64,000 nt of DNA. Origin: Adelphocoris suturalis (lineage: Eukaryota; Arthropoda; Insecta; Hemiptera; Miridae). Positions within the stretch are counted from its first letter, which is position 1, and each line of letters begins with the position of its first letter. A program made the translations under genes and the position numbers. Below the pieces are notes generated by a model. The model made no database searches. It was given only the letters and a program-made list of their open reading frames with translations, and had not been told where the DNA came from. Location: assembly GCA_030762985.1 (NCBI GenBank), contig CM061045.1:105726516-105790515 (forward strand), in the 5' to 3' direction. This document shows positions 44,510 to 57,439 of the stretch, piece after piece.

Positions 44510-44700
44510 AGCTCTTCATTACTACTTTTACTACTTTTACGCAATGATGCGTATTTTTGCGCACATTCAAAGAACGAAAATTCGAATGATAGGTCATTAC
44601 TTCATAAAATTTTACGTACTAGAATTCGATTTTCGCAATAAAAAAAAGAAGCGAGATCCTATTTAAAATAACAAAGTTAGTGGCCTCTGCGCAAGTTTCG
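44510..44700. repeat. Family E copy, inverted
   Basis: Reverse complement contains ACGTAAAATTTTATGAAGTA, ATGACCTATCATTCGAATTT and TGTGCGCAAAAATACGC, matching 43371-43668 and 45880-45950. Confidence 0.6.
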
Positions 44701-45508
44701 AGCAATCGAAAAATTACCGTTGTTCAATAGTTTGCAGAGTTTTCTCCATGAACACCTAACTGAACGAGCACTTTTTCGAAACCCAACCGCTCACCCTTGA
44801 CCCTCTTCTACCTACGTCAGCAGCCTTTACCTCACACGAAAGTTCAAAACCTTGGGTAGTGATGATGGAAGGTATTAGCATGAAGTTATCGAGCGATTTA
44901 GAGGATATAAACCAGATCGATCAATCAGCGAGGGCAGATGCTCAAGATAATTGGGCAATTTGCATGTTTTCGTGATGGAGTTTATGAACAGCGGCGTCTG
45001 AAACAACGATAGTACATATGATAAATTATTCTTCAAATGAAAAACGGTTTGAGCGGCGCCAACGCAAGTTAACTATTTTTTGTAATTGGCTTCCCCTTTT
45101 TCTTTCATTTTTATTTTTAGAGATCAAAGAGATATTATAGCCGATTCGACCCATCAGATATCAGAGAAATACCAAAAATTGACTGAACTCTGGTTGGCTT
45201 CGATTTAATAAAGAGGGAGATGGATGTGCAGCATGAAACAAGCAGCGAATTTCCGTAATACAATTTTCATCACGTTTTATTTAGGTCAAATATTTTCGAA
45301 ATTTGAACATTCTGTTCACAAGCTTATTAACTATCAAATTTATGGCAACAATTAGGAAGTCTCTGTAGCAATATTTTGCTATAAAACACATTTTACGATT
45401 ATTGACTATTTATCGAATATTCTAAAGCATTTTAAGCACATTCATTTCTTAATGTTCTAGTATTAAACTTCATTTTATATAATTCATAAATTCAATAATT
45501 TATTCGAT

Positions 45509-45631
45509 TTTAGCGAATTTTTGTAGAAAATGAGGCAATTGCAACGGCTCCAAAATTTTTAAAATACATTTTTTCTCAAAATTTCTCCATAGAAATCCGT
45601 TTTGAAGCATTTTGAAACGATTCATTGATTT
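45509..45631. repeat. Family A left half
   Basis: TTTAGCGAATTTTTGTAGAA, GCAACGGCTCCAAAATTTTT, GAAATCCGTTTTGAAGCATT. Ends where the LINE tail at 45632 begins. Confidence 0.75.
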
Positions 45632-45680
45632 TATTTATTTAATTATTCATTTACGGACAGACAAGCCCAATACACATTCA
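45632..45680 (-). pseudogene. LINE tail fragment
   Basis: On the minus strand ATTGGGCTTGTCTGTCCGTA followed by an AAT/AAAT-rich tail; a diverged copy of the tails at 29172 and 58021. Only the extreme 3' end is present. Confidence 0.5.
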
Positions 45681-45701
45681 GTTTTTAGAGGCGTATATAC
45701 A

Positions 45702-45960
45702 GGATGTTTCTTAAAGGATGGATATGTATTTGTATCTCCTTTGAAGGATTAGAAAAAAAAAAACTTCAAGCAGTAACCCCCCTTCATTATTTATGGGGAA
45801 TTCAAATCTCACATTTGCGCGCATCGTGCTTACGCGGAAACGCGTGATCCGCGCATCAACTTTGTTTTTCAAATATAAACCCCCATATTCTATTGCAGAT
45901 TCGAATTCTAAGTGAAATTTCATGAAGAAATGACACATCACCCGATATTTTAAGTGTGCG
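45702..45960. repeat. Family E copy
   Basis: ACAGGATGTTTCTTAAAGG, CTTTGTTTTTCAAATATAAA, ATTGCAGATTCGAATTCTAA, GAAATGACACATCACC; same order as 38488-38700. Confidence 0.55.
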
Positions 45961-47382
45961 TTAACGGGCAAAATTCCGCTCTAAAAGTGCGAAAATTGAG
46001 AAATACTGAGTTTTGAAGATATTCAATTGGGACTTGTAATACATGATTTTGGGGTATTTTTTCGTGCTGAACCTCGTAATGATGTACATTTATTGATATT
46101 TGCAACGCCAACTTGGGAAAACAGCGCACTGCGACGCTGTGCTCTAGAGCGACACTGTCGCTCAACGCCTTGTATTAAGATTCATTACGTTGCCTGACTT
46201 CACATCAGCCGGTTAGTTCTATCTCAGTCCCATTATTAACGATCTTGATATTGATTGCTTGATTCCTGATATCATACCTGATCCTGATTACTACCCAAAT
46301 CTGTTTATCCCATGAACCGTACCCCTTGCGGTGTCTCTGTATTGAATTTTTAAGATTTAATATAAAACATAAAAACTTTCCAGGCTGAAAAATTGTTAAA
46401 ATTCCGAAGATGTTCTTATTCAGAGCAAATACATATTTGGTTCCTTGAATAAATCGTACAACCACTGCCTTTGAATCTGTGCACCTATTATTTCCTTCTT
46501 GCTCCTTCATATTCGAGTAATATTATAGAAAATCTTGGTGCATTGTAGCACGACAAGTGTTCCATCCTTGTCACAGTTTCTATAATCCCGGGTAAAAGCA
46601 CTGTCCAAAACTGAGCTCCAGGTTTATCAATTAGAGAGTGGAAAATAATGTAAAAATGCCGTTTTGACTTACCGACAGTTGAGAAAGCATACTGAGAGTT
46701 GTATGATGAACTTACTGTTACGGTAACGCCTGAATTTTTGGGCAATGAATACAAGAGTAGAATGAATAATTCGCTCCAATTTGTTTAAGTTAGTAGAGCC
46801 TCTAAGTTACTTGGATCTATAACTCCAAGGAGTGACGAACAGGTTGGATGTTTTTGATGGCTTGAGGACAGTTGAATGGTGGAACTGTTGAAGAAGGAAA
46901 TATCTTCAGAAATTCAAGATGAATGGTTAGTCATTTCACCAGAACAGTTAGTTACCAGTTCTGGAAGTTCAGTACTGAAAGTACGCTCCGATTTCAGAGA
47001 GAATGGGATGAATGAAGCTCCTACACTCCTTGAAAAAATGTAGAAGTTATAATGGAAGTGATTTTGAGATGTCTTAACGTTACTGTGAAAGTGAAAAAAG
47101 AGTTGATGGTAGCGATCGGTAGGAACTACGCATTGTGTCTAAATGGGCAGGAGACGGAGCAATGAACACAATTACAACAAACCCCTACTTAGTGAACAAC
47201 AACGATCGATAGACGACTAATCCTGACTTGGAGAGATTCATTGGTCCAAGCAAATTCCCGGATATATTAATGGATGTGTCAATCACAATAGAGACAAAAT
47301 CACGATCAAGGCCGAGACGGATTTCTACATATAACTATTAATTAATTACTCCCAATAATGGAGAATTAGGCGCTTTCGTATT
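45961..47382. other. Spacer with two adjoining minus-strand frames
   Basis: Minus frames 46488-46754 (88 codons) and 46205-46510 (101 codons) overlap in different phases. No family recognised, and no intron signals were confirmed. Rest empty. Confidence 0.3.
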
Positions 47383-47775
47383 ATTTCCTTGAGACATACA
47401 CATCACAGGTCACAAGTACTTATAATTTCTTTGAGACATATATCACAAGTAGGTACTTATAAATTCTTTATGATATACATCACAGGTCACACGTACGTAT
47501 AATTTCTCCATGACATATATCACAGGTCACAAGTACTTACAATTCTTTGAGACATATATCACAAGTCACAAGATCTTATAATTTCTTCATGACACATATC
47601 ACAGATCACAAGTACTTATAATTTCTTTGAGATATATATCACAAGTTACATGTACGTATAATTTCTTTATGACATATATCACAGGTCACAAGTACTTATA
47701 ATTTCTTCATGACATACATCACAGGTCACAAGTAATTATAATTTCTTCGAGATATATCTCAGGTCCCAAATACTA
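47383..47775. repeat. Minisatellite, 40-bp unit, about 9.5 copies
   Basis: Unit ATCACAGGTCACAAGTACTT followed by ATAATTTCTTTGAGACATAT, repeated with 38-40 bp spacing and point differences; variants TTTGAGA and TTCATGA alternate roughly, hinting at an older 80-bp dimer. Non-coding. Confidence 0.9.
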
Positions 47776-50384
47776 ACTTCTTGTTGGAGCTGGGAAGTAG
47801 ACGGTTGTTTCGTACGTATAAAACACCACACGAATAATGTTTAAGGTATTCATTTTAGGTATAGTTTATGGCCAGAAACACTTCCGTTTCTTTTTATTCT
47901 GGTATACACGTATGATCGCCATAATAACATCAAGCTACCGTGCTTTTTATCAACGTACATATGAAGAGAAAAGTGTTCAGTTCAACTATATAGATGTTTC
48001 AACTTTCCCAGTTCCTCGAAGGACTAGGTGAATTATTTTTTCAGGGAGCACCCTGAAATATGGGTCTGGACTCAATCTGAAAACATAATTATAATTAGAA
48101 TCTAGAGCTTTCTGCTGTTAATGGAGAAGAGCAGACTTCCTACTCAAGGTTCAGTTTTATAAAACCTGATAGCACGGCAGAACTAGCAAATCATCAATCG
48201 AAGTTCATTATTAAACCGCAATAGAAAAAATCAATATAGCGAAAAAAGAGTTTTTTGTGAGAAAAGTTTCAATAACCCTTGCATCGGACTTAGTAAAATA
48301 TGTTTATTTCCCTCCAACACTGTTAGTATAGTTACGATATTATTCGTTATTATATCGTAAATAAACTATATGACATGGTATCATAAACTATGTTCTTTAT
48401 TATAATGACTAGGTAGTTAGGTACTTAATAAATAAATAAAAAATAAAAAAATAAATGTGTGCCATGTTGATGGGTTGAGCTTTATAGAGCAGCATAGGGT
48501 TTATCACTTATTGTCAAATGAACGTATGTAATTAATTGAAGAACACTTTGCGAGTCAAAATTGTTCAGAATTTCGTCTGTAACAACCAATTTCATGTTTG
48601 CGCATGCGAAATGATCATTATGTAATAAAATTCATAGTGCGCCATCTTGCGCATGAGTTTGAGCGAATTCGGACAGATCGATCATGAGAAATAGATGTTA
48701 TGAGAGATTCGCGATATTCAAAAGTCTACTATCGACCCGACTCCAATGAACTGTTTAGGGGACCATCAAAGAGACCCACACAGTAACATTAAATTTCCTT
48801 AAAATTTGAACCTTGTCGTGGTTTTGGGCATGGCAAGGAATTATCACGAACAAGACACGGAACCGAAATAGAACAGTGGGTGATTGTAGGTATGAACCCA
48901 AGTGTCGATAATCAGATCTGTGCCTCTTCGACTAAGGGGCATAAGAAACGTTGTTCGATCGCTTGGGTAGGAGAACGGAGGAGGAATTCATTGATGGAAG
49001 GGATTCGGAAACAATGAATGAAAAAATCACGCGAAGAAAACCTCCCTGCCTCCGATATAACCAATAATAAAAACCTGCCTACTTAAATTGAATAGAAAAT
49101 CTTGAACGCAAAACCAAGTGTTAATTCTGATTTTGGAAATTGAAAATTTGATATAAAATACAATTAAAATTAACCCCAAGTGGTAAAAGTTTATATTGAA
49201 TTCAGTTTAATAAATCAAATGAGTGAAAATGAATGTTAATGCATCATTAAGCTCTGTAGAGCTCTGGGTGCACAAATATATCGTTACTCTAATGATTTTA
49301 TACGGAAAAATTCGAATGCAAGTTGAACACAGGGGGGAATTCTTGAAGCCTGGTACCAGGTGATTTTTCTCTCCTTCTCTCACTGGTAACCTCTCAATGG
49401 TGGAAAGAACTTCTCAGGAACCACACTTTTCACTTTTCGTAATTGGCTTGATAAGAAAACGTAAAGATGGGGTACATTTGGAATGACAATCTAGGTGGCG
49501 TCAACAGAGGGACAAAACAGTTTATGGAAGTCATCACCATTACAAGATATCCAAGTTACGGAGATATACATAAGTATCGATTCAAAAGGTATCCAATGCA
49601 TTACCTTTAGTGCACTCAAGACCGACTCCAGGAGATATCCGAGTCTTGTAACAGTTGACAGTCACTGCGATCACGGTCACATGTGCGTCAGCTCAGTAAC
49701 AGGTGGGAAACCTTTACTGGAACGTAAGAACCTTCCGGGATGGTTGCAGACTCCAGAGTGACAGTCGGAAAAGGAAGGTCGCTCCGAAATAATTAAGAGG
49801 GTAATATTCACCTGACGATGGCTCCTACCCATCAGCATGCTCAGGCACGTTGCTCGCGATAAACCTATCATTGTAAATTAATTCTTCCCTGTCGCTTACA
49901 CACTGTCGGGGACCTCTCCCTCTTCATGCCCTATCAACGGCAACCCGAAAAACACTGTCACCCTTATTGAAAAATAACGCATTTCTCATACTGTCAGTCA
50001 CAGTCTTCACCGTTCAAATAGTGGTCGGGGCACAAACCGTATCGATCATGCAAGCTGGTAAACTGTCAAGAAAAAACAAATTAATTAAGAATCCAGCCAA
50101 TCCTCTTTAAGATGGCCAAGGCTTCACAACCGGCCTCGAGGATACAGTGGATTTCGTTTACAACGTACATGAAGGGACATCAAGTTTTAGTACGTTGTTA
50201 ACCGATGTCCGCTGCATCAGACTAGTGCATTGTTTACACCGTAAATTCACATTGCATCCAATGCATCGCTTACAAAGAACATGCATACTGTATTCGATAT
50301 GAAGCTGTACGAGAAGATGTCTTGCGGAAGATGGCGGTGGTGCGAGGATGAGCGAGGCAATTGTCTACTAATAAGAAGATTTTC
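47776..50384. other. Spacer, nothing recognised
   Basis: Short frames 47837-48031 and 49495-49761 (plus) have no recognisable domain. 48590-48660 contains the GCGCATGCG-type sequence seen in family F. A small palindrome CAGGGAGCACCCTG lies at about 48042-48055. Confidence 0.35.
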
Positions 50385-50790
50385 TTTTAGCAAATCTTCG
50401 AGATTCCAGATTCCTGGAGTTTAACGCCTTTTCGTATATGTTTGTGTGTGTGTATGTGTGTGTGTGTGTACGCGGGTTTGTGTCATTCCAGACGATCACT
50501 CTCCTTTGGTATGAGATAAAAATTATAAAAATTCGGTTCTTGTGCCAAAATTCAAGCTTGCCAAATGAAAGGTTGAGTTCGTAGGCACTTACCGAGTGCA
50601 TGAAATTCCTTAAATTCCAAAAAGTGTCGTTGTACATACTCATAAGCGGAATGCAACTCAAATAAAGTTTGCCAACTATGAACTAGAATAGTAAAAACTG
50701 TATACACAAAGTTATACAGAAAGGTTTCAGGCATGCATAATGATCATATAGCATAGTGACCGTTCGAACGACGATTTGTAAATTATCGTA
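50385..50790. repeat. Family A copy with a GT-type microsatellite
   Basis: Left half is degenerate (TTAGCAAATCTTCGAGATT, TTCCTGGAGTTTAACGCC). The central slot holds (GT)n at about 50440-50470 instead of (TA)n. The right half restarts with TGTCATTCCAGACGATCAC, GAGATAAAAATTATAAAAAT and ends near ACGATTTGTAAATTATCGTA. Confidence 0.7.
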
Positions 50791-51237
50791 TTACACAGGG
50801 AGTCTACAGTAATTATGGGACAAACTCGAGGAATCGATTCTAGAGCTCATTTCTGATCGAAAGTTACTTACTGAGATTTCTTTGGAAATGCTTTGTTTCC
50901 AAGCTATTCAATTTTTAAGATTTATTTCGTGTTTTGTACCTTATGACATTAAACCAGCCATAACTCCCTTTAGAATCACTGTAAACTCAAAAATAAAAAC
51001 ACCTTTGGAAAGACCGCTGAATTTCCTGTAACCGTGTTTTAAAGTAAAGTTGTTTTAGTAAGTTTTAATTGATCAAACAAAGGCAAACAAAATGTTCGTA
51101 TGCTGAAAACATGGTTTTTCTACGAAATCAAGGGTTTTACTGAAAAATGACCCTTTATGAAAATACGAGTTTGGGGTTAGTGTCTACATATTATCACGCT
51201 GAATCGAATGATAACACTTGCAGATCTGCCTGACTCC

Positions 51238-51353
51238 GTGATAACCGAGTTTTACACTTTAACTAACTAGTTTTACCCGTAAAAACACTTGAAATTACGC
51301 ATACAAAATAAACTAAAAATTAATTATTTAAAGTGTAAAACTCAGTTATAACC
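51238..51353. repeat. Short inverted repeat
   Basis: ATAACCGAGTTTTACACTTT (about 51241-51260) is mirrored by AAAGTGTAAAACTCAGTTAT (about 51328-51347). MITE-like, interior about 65 bp. Confidence 0.65.
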
Positions 51354-53325
51354 GATTTTGTCCAGCAAAATTATACCTACTAAATTACTGTGCGATTTAA
51401 AATAAATGTGATCGTTGTTTGTGTATTGTGCTTGTATGCCCCAGACAGTCACCTATATGTTTAAAAGCCGTCGGGCCATCAGAAGTGTGTGCGCGTGCGC
51501 TAAAATGAATTTCACTGAACATATTTTTCAATACATTCATTGACTCAAATTCGCACAAAATTGAAGGGTACCTAGCTTAAGGATGGTCTCTAGGTGACTG
51601 CTGTAGAAAACTTTGGAGTACTATACCAAAATTTTGTTGATTTTTTTTTCTAGTTGCAAATTTAATGCGTGTTGTCCATAGGTGCATTACCTCACAAACC
51701 TCCCTGGACAAATCCGGTTTTCATAGTTTCATCCGCCTGCAAATTCTTTTAATGGCATAAATTCCACAACTATTCGGCTGATTTTGAAGATATTTTCAGG
51801 AAATCTTTGGACTAGGAAATGATGGCATGTGAATTTCTCATCACTTGGAAGGTCAGTTGCTTCTGCGCATGCACAAGTGTAAAATTGTCTAATCACAGAT
51901 AACTCACGCAAGGATCGTTTGACTGATGTATATCGTTTTATGGAAGAAACTGTATTTCTATTCCCTTATTAAATTAATCACTGTACAATCTAGAAAGAAG
52001 AAGTATCTCAATAGGGTGGGCAGCATAGCTATAACGTATAACGCATTATAGATGGAAAAAATTATCTTTCAAGAATCTGTCGAAAACAAAATGAGCTAAC
52101 GCTTCGCGTAGGTACGGTCGGTGAAAAAGAAAAAAAGTTAGAGGCTGTGCTTAGGAAGTCGACCAATAAACATTGTTCTGGATAGTTTTCTCCAAACTTT
52201 CTCGTGTGTTTAGTTCCTATAGCCGCCGTTCGCTGCGCTAAATCAACACGTGATAAGAGAACTCCGTAAGTTTTCTGAAAGAAAACCGCAAAATCCATAA
52301 ATAACAAACAAAAACCGATGAGTGAACCACGTTCTATGCCCCAGTTACAGGACCCCTCACCAAAAGTTATACTGAGAAATCTCTTTTAAGAGTGGTGAGG
52401 GGGGGGGGGGGGGTTGTCTTTCTTTTCGCGAAAATGTATTTCGTGCTTTCTCAAAATGTTCCCCAGCCCGAACTGCAAGGGACGGGGGGGTTCGGATGCT
52501 AAAGAAACTTTATCAATCAGTCAACTTATGTCGAGTCGGTCCAGAAGTTTGCGGTTTTCTTCAATAAAACACTTTCAACAGATTTAGGGGCAGGGAGGAG
52601 TATCTCAAGGCGCTATCTCCCTTTCCGCCGACAGCCTGTCTCGATCGATTATTTTATTTTATTTCATTTTATTCCTCCCTCACCCCCCACTCCCCTTCCT
52701 ACCCTTTAGAAGGAAAAGTTTACAATCAAGTATGGGAGGAAGCGATTGAGCTCATAAGCGAAAAACCAGCGACAGATATAGCACAATCCAATTTAACTTT
52801 TACAAAAGTTACTGTTTGGGTGGGGAGAATGATATCTTAGGGGGATTAAAAGGGATTCATCGTTCGTATTCCTCGGCAAGAATAGGTTGAGACAAGATGA
52901 AAAGAATCGATTTGATTTGAGCTATTGAACTTTTTATCAGCGTTTCTAAAATACCAAAGCAATAAAAGGAATCAAAATAAATTTTTCTCTTATATTTCAT
53001 CTATTCATTTGCTCTCTAATCGCAAATGAATTGTTCGTTCCGTTTGAAAAACTTGTAAAGCAAGTAAATTCAATATATTCGTATATCATCATTATTACTG
53101 CTTCAGACCCAACAATGGCGAAGTGTGGAGATGAGTTTCAAGGACAAATAAATTTCTCTTTTCGATTTTTTCGTTCTAGCTTTTTAAACGAAATTCCGTC
53201 CCTTGTCCCTATATGGTTTACTATTGTCAATAGTGAATCTTTAATCAACCAAGAAAAGAAAAAATGTTAATCTCCCCTCAAAAATTTGTTCGCTTACGTT
53301 TCAAGATGCGTAGAATCCAAAAATG
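51354..53325. other. Spacer, nothing recognised
   Basis: Contains a G run at about 52399-52414 and scattered short frames without motifs. Confidence 0.35.
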
Positions 53326-53500
<175 letters not shown>

Positions 53501-54336
53501 ACAAAACTACTGAACTGAAGATTACGAAACCGAGGTCAAAAATCATATACTGGGTCTAGTTCGACATCGATTGCGATCGATATAATAAAGGGTAGAAATA
53601 TTAAGAAATCGAAATATCGAAAACTTTCGAAATAGGTTCATTTTTTTGGGTGTGAAACCTTCCCAAAGAACCGAATGAAACCACCCGGATCGCTGCTCGT
53701 TCATCCGTTCGCTCTCCCTAAGGGATGGAACTTTGACAGGACAAATGATCGTCAACATGGGAGCAAATCAAAACTGGTGGAACATAGTAAAAATCGCCTT
53801 ATGAACTACGACGATCGTACCAGCTAATGTAATTCCAATAGAACTCTCACTTCACGAAACCTAATTTATTATAACAGGTAATAGCTATAGTTACAAGATA
53901 TAATAAAATATTGTACGTCAGTATAATATTCTTTATTTGAGCTCATCAGGGAGACGAATGTACTATTCTATCTCCAAGAAGACAAAATCATGATGAAAAT
54001 ATATCTTTGTCTACCTAACCTTTGTCTCAATGAATGCCTTAAACGAACCTTTCCCTTTATTTATCCATTCCACTGTCGGTGCTTCATCAAGTTCCCAGTT
54101 ATTAATGTGGATTATCAAGTTAAACGTCTGATGAAAATCAGCACATTCCTGTTTAATTCCATTTGGCTCAGTTCATTACTGGACTCCTAATTTCATAACC
54201 CTACCGTCAGACGGGGACTAAATTCAACAAAGTTCTTTCATTTCATGCTGAATTTTTTTACTTCAATTACACAGGTTCATTATTAAAAATTCTTAAAATA
54301 CCTACTAAAACTGGTTTTTATAGCCCAATATCATTG
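53501..54336. other. Spacer, nothing recognised
   Basis: Short frames only (53543-53758 minus, 53990-54190 plus). Confidence 0.3.
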
Positions 54337-54436
54337 GCAAATTTTCGAAGAATATTTGTTTTTCAATATTTTCTTTGTGAAAATCCGTTGTAAGGCAATC
54401 TGAAACAAATTCTATAGTTTAACGCTTCTTCATAAG
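54337..54436. repeat. Family A left half (diverged)
   Basis: GCAAATTTTCGAAGAATAT, GTGAAAATCCGTTGTAAGGC, TCTGAAACAAATTCTATAG. Confidence 0.6.
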
Positions 54437-54474
54437 TTTTGACTGTTTGAAATGGTTCTAGGCGAACAGTATAT

Positions 54475-54668
54475 TCTTTTAGCACAGATGTACAATGAAA
54501 GTCCGAAACAAATAAAAAGTGATTACTGAAAAAACTTACAAAATTGATAAAGTTATCATTCTACTCTTCGTTTTGAAAAAGGCAGAACGTCGAAGTATAA
54601 ATTTTGTTAAGTTTTTCCTGTAAATCACTTTTTATTTGTTTCTAATTTTCATTCCACATATGTGCCAA

Positions 54669-54674
<6 letters not shown>
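54475..54674. repeat. Inverted repeat with retroelement-terminus-like centre
   Basis: Arms 54475-54546 and 54601-54674 are inverse over about 70 bp (AACAAATAAAAAGTGATTAC against GTAAATCACTTTTTATTTGT). The 54-bp centre reads CTTCGTTTTGAAAAAGGCAG then AACGTCGAAG, a motif resembling 42190-42215. Inverted terminal arrangements of this type are known for Penelope-like elements, but no coding part is present here. Confidence 0.65.

Positions 54675-54730
<56 letters not shown>
54672..54730. repeat. (TA)n microsatellite
   Basis: About 29 TA units, directly between the inverted repeat ending at 54674 and the palindrome starting at 54737. Confidence 0.95.
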
Positions 54731-54736
<6 letters not shown>

Positions 54737-54737
<1 letters not shown>

Positions 54738-55013
54738 AGGTGGTTTTCTTGAGGATCAGTCATAAGTCATTTGATTTGCCAAATTTCCGGTAAAGTTTAT
54801 TACCATTATCAAGGCCTAGGGAGAATACATCATTAGATTAGGATTTTAGGGTTATATCTATGGTCATGTACATCATATTCAATATAATGTGCATAACCAT
54901 AGATAAAATCCTAAAATCCTAATCTAATGATGTATTCTTGAGAATGGTAATAAACTTTACCGAAAATTTGACAAATCAAATGACTCATGACTGATCCTCA
55001 AGAAAACCACCTC
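54737..55013. mobile_element. Large palindromic MITE-like element
   Basis: 277 bp, ends GAGGTGGTTTTCTTGAGGAT...CCACCTC. The two arms (about 125 bp each) are inverse nearly to the centre (54860-54895), including AATACATCATTAGATTAGG/CCTAATCTAATGATGTATT. It sits next to a TA tract and is followed by TATTACATATATA, so a TA target is likely. As RNA it would form a long hairpin. Confidence 0.85.
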
Positions 55014-56105
55014 TATTACATATATACCAGTCAATTGATTGTGTGGAACGAAAATGTTATATGAAATACTCCAAAATATAGCCTGCAGTTGAAGATATGT
55101 TCGGTAACAGTTAAGAGGCCGCCATTGGTGTCAATATCGGGAGGTCCGAATGCTCAGCTACTCAAGACTCAATCACACCAGAAAATCCAGTTTTAGTGAC
55201 CCGGTATTGAGTAAGATGCGTTGAACCAAACTTGGAACCTCATCAAAAACGCCGTCCGCTCGCCACACCCCGACAGCCTTCCTGTGAAGAAGGGAAAAAA
55301 CAGCTCCAAAAAAACTCGCTGATACGAACAGAAACGGACCCTGCACACCAATTAGGAGTTTTACTTCCAAATTGCCGTCTCCTAATCATTGTTAATCACA
55401 GGTAATTACGCGCAATTAGCGATTAGTTCGGCAGATAAACCCAACGCAATGTGTAAGGAGGTTAGGAATGAAATATTCTTTTATAACTTGGGAATGCGAG
55501 GTACTGACTCAACTCGGAAGGTGTTATTATGAGGGTCCGACGCGACGTGGGGGAACATGTATACGCACATACCAAGTTGAGCGTAACTGGAGAGGGTGCC
55601 CACGACAGAGGGAAGTGATCTTCACTACACCAAATTAACTTCAATTGAATTTTACGACGAGGGTCTGGGGAATTACGGCACATTCTAAGGGAAGAGATAA
55701 CGTTTCACGAATACCTTAATACCTTATCCTTAACGTTTATTGCTGCACCCTTCCTTTTTAACTGCCTGGGGCAGGAAATGTATAGCTGGGAAGTACTGCC
55801 ACGGCGCGTGCGGCATATTTCCACGTTCCTTTTTTGCACTGTCGGGAATAAAGTATAAATCTTCCATTGTTTGGGAGGTTTAAAGAAGTAAGACTCATTT
55901 TAACCGACGGAACAAGAACGGACGTGTTTCGTGGCTGAGTCATCCATAAGGAAGGTAGGATATTCGTAATGATATATTGTCAGTTATTGTATTGTTATAA
56001 ATGTTGTTGAGAGTGTAATGTTAATTTCTTAATTTCATATAAAACTTCTCAAGAGTATTCAAGTTTAATCTGTTACTGACATGTGACTTGCAATATTTAA
56101 AAATA
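55014..56105. other. Spacer, nothing recognised
   Basis: Three short minus-strand frames (55173-55370, 55462-55683, 55758-55943) without recognisable motifs. Confidence 0.3.
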
Positions 56106-56689
56106 GTTCCAGGAATTCATCATGATCGTAAGAGCAAATTTTCGTAAAATTGTGGAAATTCAGAACTTTGAGTGAACAAATTCGTTAACTACCAATTTTA
56201 TGGCAAAAAACTCGTTTAAAAAATATTCTGCGATTCAAAAATGATTTTGGATTTTTAGCTTTTATCTGTTTTCGGCAAATGATAATGAAATCAAAGTACA
56301 TTTTTCTGCATAGTTTTGAGCGAAAAATTGGTCATGCTCTAGATCGTTGTTGATGAACATTTTTTGACTAAAATTCGGCTAAAAAATATTGATTTAACGA
56401 TTTTAGCCGATTTTAGCAATTTTTAGAGATTTTTCAGCCAATTTTTGTAACTTGACCAATTCAATGTGCTCAAAAAATCCTGAACAACGAACTCATCCTT
56501 TCGTTTGGAAAGCTTGATTTATTGACGCAAGAACGGAATTTTTATCTCAATCCTAAGGAGGGTTATCGTTTGGAAGGATATATATATGAAACGTATTTCA
56601 ATGAAAAACATTTTGGAAAATTTTGACTAACATTTTTGGAGCCATTAGAACAGCTTCATTTTTTACGAAAATTCGCTGAAAAAAAGAGA
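56106..56689. repeat. Family A, full-length copy
   Basis: From TTCCAGGAATTCATCATGAT and AGCAAATTTTCGTAAAATTG through GGTTATCGTTTGGAAGGATA, a short TA run (about 56579-56588) to TTTGGAGCCATTAGAACAGC and TTTTTTACGAAAATTCGCTG. The GCGAATTTTCGTA motif occurs in inverse orientation at both ends. Confidence 0.85.
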
Positions 56690-57230
56690 TAAATAGTCCC
56701 ATCAATGAATATAAAATAAAATAAAGACGTATTCTGTGATTATTTAAAATATAAACTCTAAAGAAAGAAAGACGCAGTACCAAAATGAGGCGTTTACAGG
56801 AGGTTAGTCAGGCTGATTCGCTGCAGCTAGGGGCGTTTCCTGGGAATTAAACTTACATGCTTGCATAAACAGTTAATCAGGTTCAACTGTAGACTGAAAC
56901 TTGTATCAAGTCTAAACTATTCCAGATAACCAAGTAACGAGAAAACGTCTGCACGCAGTCGTTGTTGAGTAATTATTTTCTAATAGAATATTTGAGAGTG
57001 GATTCCTTGAGTACAAGACTACAAGGTTATCATCAGCTTTTTTCAAGAATCACAGGAATTTTCGAAATCTCGCGATTATGAACGGCCAGTCTGTTCGAAC
57101 CTTCGCTTGGTAACCCATGTTTTATGAGATTAATTTTGAGATAGTGTCTTCAAAACGACGATAGCCCTCAACAGCTGCATAACAGTTAGCAGTTGAAGTT
57201 AATAGTGAACCATTAGTTAATAGTTTGTTT
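56690..57230. other. Spacer, nothing recognised
   Basis: No repeat or coding signal seen. Confidence 0.4.
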
Positions 57231-57435
57231 TTAGGACGTCCTTCTGAAGCTAGGCATCGTCAATATAGGGACGACCTAATGGAATTGATCCAGGGGAGTA
57301 GGGGACAACCCAAGCATGAGGGGGGAAAAAATAACAGCATATACAAATCCGTTTCAGACTATTATAAGACCGAATCCGAGAAAAAACCATAGATGTATGT
57401 CGGTGTGCGTGACTGAGTACATATGTGTGTGTGAC
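57231..57435. repeat. Dispersed repeat H, copy 2
   Basis: Matches 30913-31125 in the same order of blocks (AGGACGTCC, GAATTGATCCAGGGGAG, AAATCCGTTTCAGAC, AAGACCGAATCCG, ATGTATGTCGGTGTGCGTG), ending in GT-rich sequence. Confidence 0.75.
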
Positions 57436-57439
57436 ACAA

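Noticed and set aside
47383..47775. CRISPR-like array
   Set aside because: No spacers; a plain 40-bp tandem minisatellite.
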